Shown: positions 34,850 through 42,723 of the stretch, piece by piece | Layout: every line of letters starts with the position of its first letter | Position numbering within the stretch: the stretch's first letter is position 1 | Assembly: GCF_014042345.1 (NCBI RefSeq) | Contig: NZ_JACEZT010000005.1 | Span: 124,001-188,000, forward strand | Length of the DNA: 64,000 nt | Reading direction: 5' to 3' | Source: Rugamonas brunnea | Lineage (GTDB): Bacteria > Pseudomonadota > Gammaproteobacteria > Burkholderiales > Burkholderiaceae_D | Translations under genes and position numbers: made by a program | Notes under the pieces: generated by a model | Told to the model about the DNA's origin: nothing | Database searches by the model: none | Seen by the model: the letters and a program-made list of their open reading frames with translations, nothing else

Positions 34850-34948
34850 AAGCCGTTTCAAAATGACCGTGGCGAGGCGTGGCGCCGAAGACAGTGCGCC
34901 TGCACGGCAAGGCGCCACAACGACGCCATGGGCTTTTTGAAGCGGCTT
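34850..34948. repeat. 99-bp long near-perfect inverted repeat between rpsD and rpoA
   Basis: Left arm 34850-34886 (starts AAGCCGTTTCAAAA, ends GTGGCGCC) and right arm 34911-34948 (starts GGCGCCAC, ends TTTTGAAGCGGCTT) pair over about 37 bp with few mismatches. The 24-nt centre holds a nested GTGC/GCAC stem. It carries no ORF and no T-tract of its own and lies between the rpsD terminator and rpoA. It could be a miniature palindromic mobile element (REP/MITE-like) or a transcribed hairpin. Confidence 0.75.
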
Positions 34949-35004
34949 TTAATGCCATCAGCCTTATCGGCGTAACGTGCCGAGGGTATTGAAAAGGACA
35001 TTTC

Positions 35005-35982
35005 ATGCAAAACAGTTTGTTGAAACCACGTATTATCGATGTCGAGGCGCTGGGCGCCGGCCACGCGAAAGTCGTGATGGAGCCGTTCGAACGCGGCTAC
35101 GGCCACACCCTGGGTAACGCGCTGCGCCGCGTGCTGCTGTCGTCGATGATCGGCTACGCACCCACCGAGGTGACGATCGCCGGCGTCGTGCACGAATACT
35201 CGTCGCTCGACGGCGTGCAGGAAGACGTGGTCGACCTGCTGCTGAACCTGAAGGGCGTGGTCTTCAAAGTCCACAACCGTGATTCCGTCACCCTGACCCT
35301 GAAGAAGGAAGGCGAAGGCGCCGTGCTGGCTTCGGACATCGATCTGCCCCACGACGTGGAACTGATCAACCCGGACCACGTGATCGCCCACCTGACGGCC
35401 GGCGGCAAACTGGACATGCAGATCAAGGTCGAAAAAGGCCGCGGCTATGTGCCCGGTAACGTGCGCCGCCTGTCGGAAGACACCAACAAGACCATCGGCC
35501 GCATCATCCTGGACGCTTCGTTCTCGCCAGTGCGCCGCGTGTCGTACTTCGTGGAATCGGCCCGTGTGGAACAGCGTACCGACCTGGACAAGCTGATCAT
35601 CAACATCGAGACCAACGGCGTGATCTCGCCGGAAGAAGCGATCCGCCAGTCGGCCCGCGTGCTGGTCGACCAGTTGAACGTGTTCGCTGCCCTGGAAGGC
35701 ACGGAAGCGGCCGCCGAAGCGCCATCGCGCGCTCCGCTGGTCGATCCTATCCTGCTGCGTCCGGTGGACGACCTGGAGCTGACCGTCCGTTCGGCCAACT
35801 GCCTGAAAGCGGAAAACATCTACTACATCGGCGACCTGATCCAGCGTTCGGAAAACGAACTGCTGAAGACGCCGAACCTGGGCCGCAAGTCCCTGAACGA
35901 AATCAAGGAAGTGCTGGCTTCGCGCGGCCTGACCTTGGGCATGAAACTGGAAAACTGGCCGCCTGCCGGCCTGGAAAAGTAA
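35005..35982 (+). CDS. rpoA: RNA polymerase alpha subunit
   Basis: 325 aa, normal length. The N-terminal domain (about 1-235) dimerises and assembles polymerase ([47 protein letters not shown]). After an Ala-rich linker, the C-terminal domain binds UP elements and activators ([40 protein letters not shown]). AAAAGGAC precedes the ATG. It is separated from rpsD by a terminator and a long inverted repeat, and from rplQ by a hairpin. Confidence 0.99.
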   Translation: MQNSLLKPRIIDVEALGAGHAKVVMEPFERGYGHTLGNALRRVLLSSMIGYAPTEVTIAGVVHEYSSLDGVQEDVVDLLLNLKGVVFKVHNRDSVTLTLKKEGEGAVLASDIDLPHDVELINPDHVIAHLTAGGKLDMQIKVEKGRGYVPGNVRRLSEDTNKTIGRIILDASFSPVRRVSYFVESARVEQRTDLDKLIINIETNGVISPEEAIRQSARVLVDQLNVFAALEGTEAAAEAPSRAPLVDPILLRPVDDLELTVRSANCLKAENIYYIGDLIQRSENELLKTPNLGRKSLNEIKEVLASRGLTLGMKLENWPPAGLEK

Positions 35983-36005
35983 TTGCCACAGCAGTAATGC
36001 AGTAC

Positions 36006-36035
36006 CGCCCGGCGCATGTTGCGCCGGGCGTTTAT
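36006..36035 (+). terminator. Hairpin between rpoA and rplQ
   Basis: CGCCCGGCGC (36006-36015) and GCGCCGGGCG (36021-36030), a perfect 10-bp stem with a 5-nt loop, followed by TTTAT. Short U-tract, so partial termination is likely; rplQ must be reached by read-through or from a promoter in 36035-36110 that I cannot identify. Confidence 0.65.
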
Positions 36036-36115
36036 CCCCTAGAACCGGTCCGCGCTCCCGCCCTGGCGGCAGCGATCGAAGAACTCGGATTTAAACATCA
36101 TCGAAAGGAAGTACC

Positions 36116-36511
36116 ATGCGTCACCGTCACGGCCTCCGTAAGCTGAACCGTACCTCGTCCCACCGTCTGGCTATGCTGCGCAACATGACCGTTTCCCTGC
36201 TGCGTCATGAAGCCATCAAGACCACCCTGCCAAAAGCCAAGGAACTGCGCCGCGTTGTCGAGCCTATCCTGACCCTGGGCAAGACCGACACCCTGGCCAA
36301 CAAGCGTCTGGCTTTCTCCCGCCTGCGCGACCGCGAAATGGTTGTCAAGCTGTTCGCCGAACTGGGCCCACGCTACGCTGCCCGTAACGGCGGCTACCTG
36401 CGTATCCTGAAAATGGGCTTCCGCGTTGGCGACAACGCTCCAATGGCTTACGTCGAGCTGCTGGACCGTCCAGAAGTCACCGCTGTGGAAGACGCGCCAA
36501 CCGCCGAGTAA
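36116..36511 (+). CDS. rplQ: 50S ribosomal protein L17
   Basis: 131 aa, normal length. It is recognised from [43 protein letters not shown] and [34 protein letters not shown] precedes the ATG. Last gene of the ribosomal cluster; a clear terminator follows 22 nt after the stop. Confidence 0.99.
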   Translation: MRHRHGLRKLNRTSSHRLAMLRNMTVSLLRHEAIKTTLPKAKELRRVVEPILTLGKTDTLANKRLAFSRLRDREMVVKLFAELGPRYAARNGGYLRILKMGFRVGDNAPMAYVELLDRPEVTAVEDAPTAE

Positions 36512-36532
36512 TTTCGGTTGTTGTCATGTCAG

Positions 36533-36560
36533 AAAAGCCAGGCTCTGCCTGGCTTTTTTG
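36533..36560 (+). terminator. Rho-independent terminator after rplQ
   Basis: AAAAGCCAGGC (36533-36543), a TCT loop and GCCTGGCTTTT (36547-36557) with further Ts. It ends the ribosomal region; it is also A-rich on the left and so could work in both directions. Confidence 0.9.
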
Positions 36561-36657
36561 CTTTTCGGCCATTCATCTTAAGGCCGTGCTCAGACGGGGG
36601 AGGGCGGGCCGGTGTACTATTGCCCGTTGAGCCCAATCCGTCGTTACCGATTACGTT

Positions 36658-38592
36658 ATGCCACGACTCGCCCTGACTTTTGCCCGCCCCCGCACCCTGC
36701 CTGCCCTGGGCCGTGCGCTGCTGTCCTCGTTGCTGCTGCTGGCAGTGCTGCTGGCCCTGGCCGCCGGCCGCCCGGCCCGCGCCGACGAGGATTACCTGGA
36801 GCCCGACGCCGCCTTCCGCTTCTCGGCCCGCATGGCCGATCCGCACACGGTGGCCGTCACCTACCAGATCGCGGACGGCTACTACATGTACCGCGAACGC
36901 TTCAAGTTCGCGGCCCAGGGCGCCACGCTGGGCGCACCGGCCATCCCGCCCGGCAAGATCCACTTCGATGAAACGTTCCAGAAGAACGTGGAAACCTATC
37001 GCGGCAGCGTGACCATCACCATCCCGGTCGACGCCAGCGGCAGCTTCACGCTGGTCTCGACCGGCCAGGGTTGCTCGGACAAGGGCTTGTGCTACGCACC
37101 GCAGGAGGCCAAGGCCACGCTGACGGCCAGCGGCAAGCCCGGCCTGGCCGCGCTGGCGCTGGGCCAGGGCACGCCGCCGGGCGGCGCCAGCCAGTCGGCC
37201 CCGGCCACCCAGTCTGCCGTCCCATCCGCGCCGGTCTCGCCCGGTGTCACGGTCAACGCCGTCCCCACGCCGGAAACGACGGTGGTGGCGCCGGCAGCCA
37301 GCGCGCCCGTCCCGGCCGCCGCGCCAGCCCAGCCGGGCAATGTGGAAGCGGCGCTCAAGGGCGGCAAGCTGCTCGTCATCGTGCCGCTGTTCATGCTGCT
37401 GGGCCTGGGGCTGGCATTCACGCCATGCGTGTTGCCCATGGTGCCCATCCTGTCGTTCATCATCGTGGGTGAGGGCGCCAAGGCCAGCCGCGCGCGCGGG
37501 CTGCTGCTGTCGGCCATGTATTCGCTGGGCATGGCCATCGTCTACACGGCGCTGGGCGTGGCCGCCGGCCTGATCGGTGAAGGGCTGGCCGCCACCTTGC
37601 AGAACCCGTGGGTGCTGGGCGCGTTCGCCTTGCTGATGGCCGCCATGTCGCTGTCCATGTTCGGCTACTACAACCTGCAGGTGCCCGCCGCGCTGCAAAC
37701 CCGGCTCAGCGCCATGTCGCACCGCCAGGCGGCCGGCAAGCTGGCTGGCGTGTTCGTGATGGGCGCCATCTCGGCCCTGATCGTCGGCCCCTGCGTGGCC
37801 GCGCCGCTGGCTGGTGCGCTGGTCTACATCAGCCAGACACGCGACGTTGTCATCGGCGGTAGTGCCCTGTTCGCGATGGCCGTGGGCATGAGCGTGCCGC
37901 TGCTGCTGGTGGGCGTGTCGGCCGGTACGCTGCTGCCCAAGGCGGGGTTGTGGATGGATGACGTCAAGCGCTTCTTCGGCGTGCTGCTGCTGGCCATGGC
38001 ATGGTGGCTGGTGTCGCCCGTGCTGCCGGCGGCGGTGCAGATGCTGGGCTGGACCGCGTTGCTGGTCGGCTACGGCGTCTACCTGCTGCGCAACAAGACC
38101 GGGCACTGGGCATCCAAGAGCGCCGGTGTGGTGTTCGCCGCGCTGGGCCTGGTGCAACTGGTGGGCGTGAGCACGGGCGGCCGCGACGTGCTGGCGCCGC
38201 TGGCGCATTTGCAGGCGCAAGGCGCGGTGCAGCCGCTGCCGTTCAAACGCGTGAAGACGGTGGAAGAACTCGATGCCGTGCTGGCCCAGACGGGCGGAAA
38301 GAGCGCCATGCTGGACTTCTACGCCGACTGGTGCGTGTCCTGCAAGGAAATGGAAAAGCTGACCTTCGTGGCCCCGGCCGTGCGTGCGCGGCTGGCCAAC
38401 ACGGTGCTGCTGCAAGTGGACGTGACGGCCAACGATGAAGCCGACAAGGCCATGCTCAAGCGTTTCCACCTGTTCGGCCCGCCGGGCATCATCCTGTTCG
38501 ACGGCAAGGGCCAGGAGCTGGCCGATGCGCGGGTGATCGGCTTCCAGGACGCCGACAAGTTCCTGCAGTCGCTGTCGCGGCTGCCGCAATAA
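36658..38592 (+). CDS. dsbD: DsbD thiol:disulfide interchange protein
   Basis: 644 aa, somewhat longer than the E. coli protein because of an Ala/Pro-rich linker near residues 175-230. It carries electrons from cytoplasmic thioredoxin to periplasmic DsbC, DsbG and CcmG-like partners. Signal peptide about 1-42; N-terminal alpha domain with the Cys pair in GQGCSDKGLCYAP; eight-TM beta domain with the Cys residues in TPCVLPMVP and VGPCVAAPL; C-terminal thioredoxin-like gamma domain with WCVSCKE. All six functional Cys are present. It may supply reductant for the cytochrome c maturation genes at 51778-55042. Confidence 0.96.
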   Translation: MPRLALTFARPRTLPALGRALLSSLLLLAVLLALAAGRPARADEDYLEPDAAFRFSARMADPHTVAVTYQIADGYYMYRERFKFAAQGATLGAPAIPPGKIHFDETFQKNVETYRGSVTITIPVDASGSFTLVSTGQGCSDKGLCYAPQEAKATLTASGKPGLAALALGQGTPPGGASQSAPATQSAVPSAPVSPGVTVNAVPTPETTVVAPAASAPVPAAAPAQPGNVEAALKGGKLLVIVPLFMLLGLGLAFTPCVLPMVPILSFIIVGEGAKASRARGLLLSAMYSLGMAIVYTALGVAAGLIGEGLAATLQNPWVLGAFALLMAAMSLSMFGYYNLQVPAALQTRLSAMSHRQAAGKLAGVFVMGAISALIVGPCVAAPLAGALVYISQTRDVVIGGSALFAMAVGMSVPLLLVGVSAGTLLPKAGLWMDDVKRFFGVLLLAMAWWLVSPVLPAAVQMLGWTALLVGYGVYLLRNKTGHWASKSAGVVFAALGLVQLVGVSTGGRDVLAPLAHLQAQGAVQPLPFKRVKTVEELDAVLAQTGGKSAMLDFYADWCVSCKEMEKLTFVAPAVRARLANTVLLQVDVTANDEADKAMLKRFHLFGPPGIILFDGKGQELADARVIGFQDADKFLQSLSRLPQ

Positions 38593-38623
38593 AAAGGCGG
38601 CGCCCGGCCATGCCGGGTGCCGC
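38591..38623 (-). terminator. Terminator of the Spy-like gene (minus strand)
   Basis: On the minus strand a 12-bp stem with one G-U (plus 38612-38623 with 38597-38608, 3-nt loop) is followed by CTTTTT (plus 38591-38596), running into the end of dsbD. It ends the convergent minus-strand gene. Confidence 0.7.
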
Positions 38624-38706
38624 ACGTGTTCATGGCCTGCTTATCGCAGGCTCAATGCCGGCGCATTGCCTGCTTACGACCGGCCCACTGCGGGCGTATC
38701 GCTGCC

Positions 38707-39183
38707 TCACTGGCGGTGGTGGCGGCCCATCATCGCATGCGGGCCGTGGGCGCCGCCCATCACGTGGTCATCGAAAATGGCCTTCTGTTCCGTCGTCAGC
38801 TGCCCGTAGAAGGTGTTCAGCGCACCCAGGTGGCCTTCCATGGTCAGCGTGCGCTGCTTGCTCAGGTCAATCATCTTGGCCAAACGGTCCGGGGCCGGCA
38901 TCTTGGCAATGGCCGCGCGGTCGAAGTGCTCGGCGGGCGCGGCCGGTTTGATGGCATTCTGGTAAGCCGTCCAGGCCGGTTCCTGGGCCGCCGTCAGCTT
39001 GAGCAGGTCGTGCAGCTTGGCCTGGTGCTTGGCGAACATGTCGGCCATGCGGGCCTGGCGCTGTTCGCTGTTGGCCTGCCAGTCGTGGCGGCCGGCCGTG
39101 TCGTCGGCCAGGGCGGCGGCGCTGGCGCCTGCCAGGCCCAGCACGGTCATGCCGATCAGGATGCTTTTGCGTACGGTGTTCAT
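38707..39183 (-). CDS. Spy/CpxP-like periplasmic protein with LTxxQ motifs
   Basis: 158 aa. A signal peptide of about 26 residues (KSILIGMTVLGLAGASAAALA) and a helical mature part carrying two LTxxQ motifs, LTAAQEPAW and LTTEQKAIF, the mark of the Spy/CpxP family of periplasmic chaperones and stress sensors. The C-terminus is His/Met-rich (HVMGGAHGPHAMMGRHH), which could bind metal. The start at 39183 has AAGGAAGC upstream. Divergent from an OmpR-type two-component system, so it is probably that system's target or feedback regulator. Confidence 0.85.
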   Translation of the reverse strand: MNTVRKSILIGMTVLGLAGASAAALADDTAGRHDWQANSEQRQARMADMFAKHQAKLHDLLKLTAAQEPAWTAYQNAIKPAAPAEHFDRAAIAKMPAPDRLAKMIDLSKQRTLTMEGHLGALNTFYGQLTTEQKAIFDDHVMGGAHGPHAMMGRHHRQ

Positions 39184-39344
39184 GGTGCTTCCTTTATCTA
39201 AGTCGTGGGGAGACGCAGCGCTCTCGCTCGTCTCATGGAACATATGGTGGCAGGCCCGTGTTTCGACCAAGTGTCTCCATTGCCGGTTTTTGTATCAAAC
39301 TGTTTCCCTGGCAAGGGCCCACTACAAGCCGATACAAATGGCCC

Positions 39345-39374
39345 TTGGTCAGGCGCGGCCAAACTGGCGATAAT
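39345..39374 (+). promoter_or_regulatory. Candidate promoter of the two-component operon (possibly leaderless)
   Basis: TTGGTC (39345-39350), an 18-nt spacer and GATAAT (39369-39374). The +1 would fall at about 39380-39382, on the ATG at 39381 itself, and no good ribosome binding site precedes that ATG, so the mRNA may be leaderless. A GTATC/GATAC pair lies upstream at about 39287-39335. Confidence 0.45.
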
Positions 39375-39380
39375 GGACAC

Positions 39381-40109
39381 ATGGAATCCATCTCGACAAT
39401 TCTGATCGTTGACGACGATCGCGACATCCGCACCCTGCTGGCCGATTACCTGGAAACCAACGGTTACCGCACGCTGGGTGCGGCCGACGGCACGGCCATG
39501 TGGAAGCTGCTGGACGAATCGCGGCCCGACCTGGTGGTGCTGGACCTGAACCTGCCCGGCGACGACGGCCTCACGCTGTGCCGCAAGCTGCGCGCCCATT
39601 CAACCCTGCCGGTCATCATGCTGACGGCCCGCAACGAGCCGCTGGACCGCATCCTGGGCCTGGAAATGGGCGCCGACGATTACCTGCCCAAGCCGTTCGA
39701 GCCGCGCGAGCTGCTGGCGCGCATCCGCAGCGTGCTGCGCCGCAGTAACGCCATGCCGGCCAGCCACGGCGGCGACAAGGCCGAGCGCATCCGCTTCTCC
39801 GGCTGGACACTGGACTTGACGGCGCGCCACCTGCTCAATCCGGACGGCCTGGTGATCATGCTGTCGGGCGCCGAATACCGCCTGCTCAAGGTGTTCCTCG
39901 AACACCCGAACCGCGTGCTCAACCGCGACCAGCTGCTGAACCTCACGCAAGGCCGCGACGCCGACCCGTTCGACCGCTCGATCGACATCCAGATCAGTCG
40001 CCTGCGCCAGAAGCTGGGCGAGGATGCGCGGCTGCCGCAAATCATCAAGACCGTGCGCAACGGCGGCTACGTGCTGGCCGGCCAGGTCGCCGTGGAGCCG
40101 CAGGCGTGA
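39381..40109 (+). CDS. OmpR-family response regulator
   Basis: 242 aa. Receiver domain (about 5-120) with ILIVDDDRDIRTLL, phosphoacceptor near residue 55 in VVLDLNLPGDDG and the Lys in DDYLPKPFEPRELLARI; C-terminal winged helix (about 140-235) with SGAEYRLLKVFLEHPNRVLNR and DIQISRLRQKLGED. I chose the ATG at 39381 because the receiver domain begins there; an in-frame upstream extension to 39258 is not conserved-looking. It overlaps the kinase gene by 4 nt (GTGA at 40106-40109). Probable targets are the divergent Spy-like gene and the downstream RND pump. Confidence 0.93.
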   Translation: MESISTILIVDDDRDIRTLLADYLETNGYRTLGAADGTAMWKLLDESRPDLVVLDLNLPGDDGLTLCRKLRAHSTLPVIMLTARNEPLDRILGLEMGADDYLPKPFEPRELLARIRSVLRRSNAMPASHGGDKAERIRFSGWTLDLTARHLLNPDGLVIMLSGAEYRLLKVFLEHPNRVLNRDQLLNLTQGRDADPFDRSIDIQISRLRQKLGEDARLPQIIKTVRNGGYVLAGQVAVEPQA

Positions 40110-41464
40110 AAGCCTTCATCGGGTCGATGACCGGGCGTGTGTTCCTGGTCCTGCTGCTGGGCATCATCGCCTCGGCCGCGCTGACCCAGTGGCTGGCCGT
40201 GAGCGAACGCACGCGCACGCTGGAACGCTACCGCGACTTCCACGCCGTTGAGCGGGCCGAGCAGTTGATCACGACGGCCGACGTGGTGCCCGAGGCATCG
40301 CGCGCGACCTATCTGCGCGTGGCTAGCCGGGGCAGCGTGCGGCTGGAGCCGGCAGGCCCGGCCGCCGTCGCGCGCGCCTTGCCGGCCACGGAATTCACGC
40401 AAGCCTTGCAGGACCGGCTGGGCACCGGCTTCACGCTCCACCCGCTGGCCGAGCGGCCGGCCGAATGCGATCAGCCGCGCAAGCCCATTACCCTGTTCGG
40501 CCCCAGGCAGTGGCACGGCGCCTGCGAAACCATGCTGGTGCGCATGCACGATGGCGCCATGATGAAGCTGTCCGTGCTGCCGCCGCGTCCGCCACCGGGC
40601 GGGGGGCGCAACGAGCCGCTGACCTTGCTGCCTTTCCTGCTCAGCATCGCCGTGCTCGCGTATTTCGTGGCGCGCATGGCCATGCGTCCGCTCAAGCAAC
40701 TGGCGCAGGCGGCCAAGGACCTGGGCAACGACATCAACCGCCCGCCGCTGGCCATCAGCGGCGCGTCCGAAATCCGCCAGGCGGCCGGCGCGTTCAACGC
40801 CATGCAGGCCCGCATCCGCCAGCACATTTCCCAGCGCACGGAAATGCTGGCCGCCATCACCCACGATTTGCAGACACCGCTCACGCGCCTGCGCCTGCGG
40901 CTGGAAAAAGTGCGCGACGAAGAATTGCAGCAGCGCCTGGTGGACGACCTGTCGGCCATGCAGCAAATGGTCAAGGAAGGGCTGGACCTGGCGCGCAGCA
41001 TGGACACCACGGAAACCATGCAGGCGCTGGACCTCGATTCGCTGCTCGACAGCGTCTGCTCGGACGCGGCCGACAGCGGCCAGCAGGTGGACCTCAAGGG
41101 CCAGGCCGCCATGGCGCTGATGGGCCGGCCGCTGGCGATCCGGCGCTGCCTGGTCAACCTGCTCGACAACGCCGTCAAATACGGCCAGTACGCGCACGTG
41201 ACGGTGGAACGCATGGTGGGCGCGTCCCGCATCCGCATCCGCGACGGCGGCCCCGGCATCGCGCCGGAACAGATGGCGCGCGTGTTCGAACCGTTCTACC
41301 GCATCGAATCGTCGCGCTCGCGCGCCTCCGGCGGCACCGGCCTGGGCCTGACCATCGCCCGCAACATCGCCGAGCAGCACGGCGCCAGCCTGATGCTGGC
41401 CAACCATGCGCAAGGCGGCCTGGAAGTGACGCTGATCGTGCCCGAATACTACGCCGGCCGCTGA
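40106..41464 (+). CDS. Sensor histidine kinase (GTG start)
   Basis: 452 aa. TM1 about 8-28, a periplasmic domain of about 140 residues, TM2 about 172-192 just after a Pro/Gly-rich stretch (RPPPGGGRN), HAMP about 193-245, HisKA with the phosphorylated His253 in ITHDLQTPLTRLR, and an HATPase domain with NLLDNAVKYG, DGGPGIAPEQ and GGTGLGLTIA. The start is GTG at 40106, overlapping the regulator stop, which implies translational coupling. The layout is EnvZ/CpxA-like; the signal is not visible in sequence, but the Spy-like neighbour suggests envelope stress. Confidence 0.92.
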   Translation: MKAFIGSMTGRVFLVLLLGIIASAALTQWLAVSERTRTLERYRDFHAVERAEQLITTADVVPEASRATYLRVASRGSVRLEPAGPAAVARALPATEFTQALQDRLGTGFTLHPLAERPAECDQPRKPITLFGPRQWHGACETMLVRMHDGAMMKLSVLPPRPPPGGGRNEPLTLLPFLLSIAVLAYFVARMAMRPLKQLAQAAKDLGNDINRPPLAISGASEIRQAAGAFNAMQARIRQHISQRTEMLAAITHDLQTPLTRLRLRLEKVRDEELQQRLVDDLSAMQQMVKEGLDLARSMDTTETMQALDLDSLLDSVCSDAADSGQQVDLKGQAAMALMGRPLAIRRCLVNLLDNAVKYGQYAHVTVERMVGASRIRIRDGGPGIAPEQMARVFEPFYRIESSRSRASGGTGLGLTIARNIAEQHGASLMLANHAQGGLEVTLIVPEYYAGR

Positions 41465-41480
41465 GCTGTCCAGCTTGACG

Positions 41481-41500
41481 GGGGGCGCTCCGGCGCCCCC
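41481..41500 (+). terminator. Hairpin after the kinase gene
   Basis: GGGGGCGC (41481-41488), a TCCG loop and GCGCCCCC (41493-41500). Strong stem but no T-tract; possibly a Rho-assisted end or an mRNA stabiliser before the efflux genes. Confidence 0.4.
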
Positions 41501-41553
41501 GCGAATATGCGACAATGCTTCGCTTATGCCCGGCGGCAATACTTTCTACCAAC

Positions 41554-42723
41554 ATGAAAAAATCCTCCCTCGCATTCCTGGCTGGCGCGGTCATCGTGGC
41601 CGGCTATGGCGTCTGGCATGTCACCCGGCAGGCCGGCGCCCCGGCGGCCGCCAAGTCCGGCGCCCAAGGCCCGACCACGGTCAGCGTGATCACCCCGCGG
41701 CGCCAGGACGTGCCCGTGATCTACCAGGCCAACGGCACCGTCACCCCGATCAGCACGGTGGACCTGCATCCGCAAACCACCAGCACCATCGCCAAGGTCC
41801 ACATCAAGGAAGGCCAGTTCGTGCGCGCGGGCGAGCTGATGTTCACGCTCGACGACCGCAGCGCGCGCGCCAACGTGGACAAGGCCCAGGCCCAGGTGGC
41901 GCGCGACCAGGCCGCGTTGGCCGACCTGCAGCGCCAGTACCAGCGCAGCCAGGAACTGTTGAGCAAGAACTTCATCGCCCAGGGCGCCGTGGACACGCTC
42001 AAGAGCCAGGTGGACTCGGCCCGCGCGTTGATGCAGGCCGACACGGCCGCCGCCCGTTCGGCCGGCGTGGACGCCAGCTACACGGCCATCCGCGCGCCGA
42101 TGGCGGGCCGGGTCGGCGCCATCAACGTCTACCCGGGCAGCCTGGTGCAGTTGAGCACCTCGCTGACCACCATCACCCAGCTCGACCCCATCACGGTCGC
42201 CTTCACCCTGCCCGAGAGCGCGCTGGCCGACGTGCTGGCGGCCCAGCGCGCCGGCAGCGTGCCGGTGCAGGTGGCGGCCGGCGCCGATGGTCCGGCGCTG
42301 GCCGGTGTGCTCAGCTTTGTCGACAACACGGTCGATCCTGTGGCCGGCGTGATCCGCGTGAAGGCCCAGTTCGCCAACGCGGACACCCGGCTGTGGCCGG
42401 GCCAGTACGTCAATGCCCGCCTCACCGTGCGCACGCTCAAGGACGCGCTGGTGGTGCCGCAAAACGCTATCATCAGCAACACGCGCGGCACCTTCGTCTA
42501 CACGGTGGCGCCGGACCAGACGGCCAGCACCAACCCGGTCCAGCGCCTGTACGCGTTCGGCACCGACGCGGCTGTCTCCGGCCTGACGGGCGAGGCGCAA
42601 GTGATCGTCGAAGGCAAGCAGAACCTGCGGCCCGGCGGCAAGGTCAAGCCGGTGGCCTCGGGCGGGCGCGACAGCGCCTCGGCCCAGGCCGCGCCGGTGG
42701 CGGAAAAAGGTAAAGCGGAATGA
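41554..42723 (+). CDS. RND efflux periplasmic adaptor (membrane fusion protein)
   Basis: 389 aa. An N-terminal anchor (KSSLAFLAGAVIVAGYGVW) is followed by lipoyl/barrel-sandwich halves around a coiled-coil hairpin (DKAQAQVARDQAALADLQRQ, SQVDSARALMQADTAAARSAG) and a beta-barrel domain. TVTPISTVDLHPQTTSTIAKVHIKEGQFVRAG is the typical first lipoyl half. It links an RND pump to an outer membrane channel. MdtA/AcrA-like by layout. The ATG at 41554 begins the signal anchor; no strong ribosome binding site is visible. The stop overlaps the pump start (ATGA at 42720-42723). Confidence 0.93.
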   Translation: MKKSSLAFLAGAVIVAGYGVWHVTRQAGAPAAAKSGAQGPTTVSVITPRRQDVPVIYQANGTVTPISTVDLHPQTTSTIAKVHIKEGQFVRAGELMFTLDDRSARANVDKAQAQVARDQAALADLQRQYQRSQELLSKNFIAQGAVDTLKSQVDSARALMQADTAAARSAGVDASYTAIRAPMAGRVGAINVYPGSLVQLSTSLTTITQLDPITVAFTLPESALADVLAAQRAGSVPVQVAAGADGPALAGVLSFVDNTVDPVAGVIRVKAQFANADTRLWPGQYVNARLTVRTLKDALVVPQNAIISNTRGTFVYTVAPDQTASTNPVQRLYAFGTDAAVSGLTGEAQVIVEGKQNLRPGGKVKPVASGGRDSASAQAAPVAEKGKAE

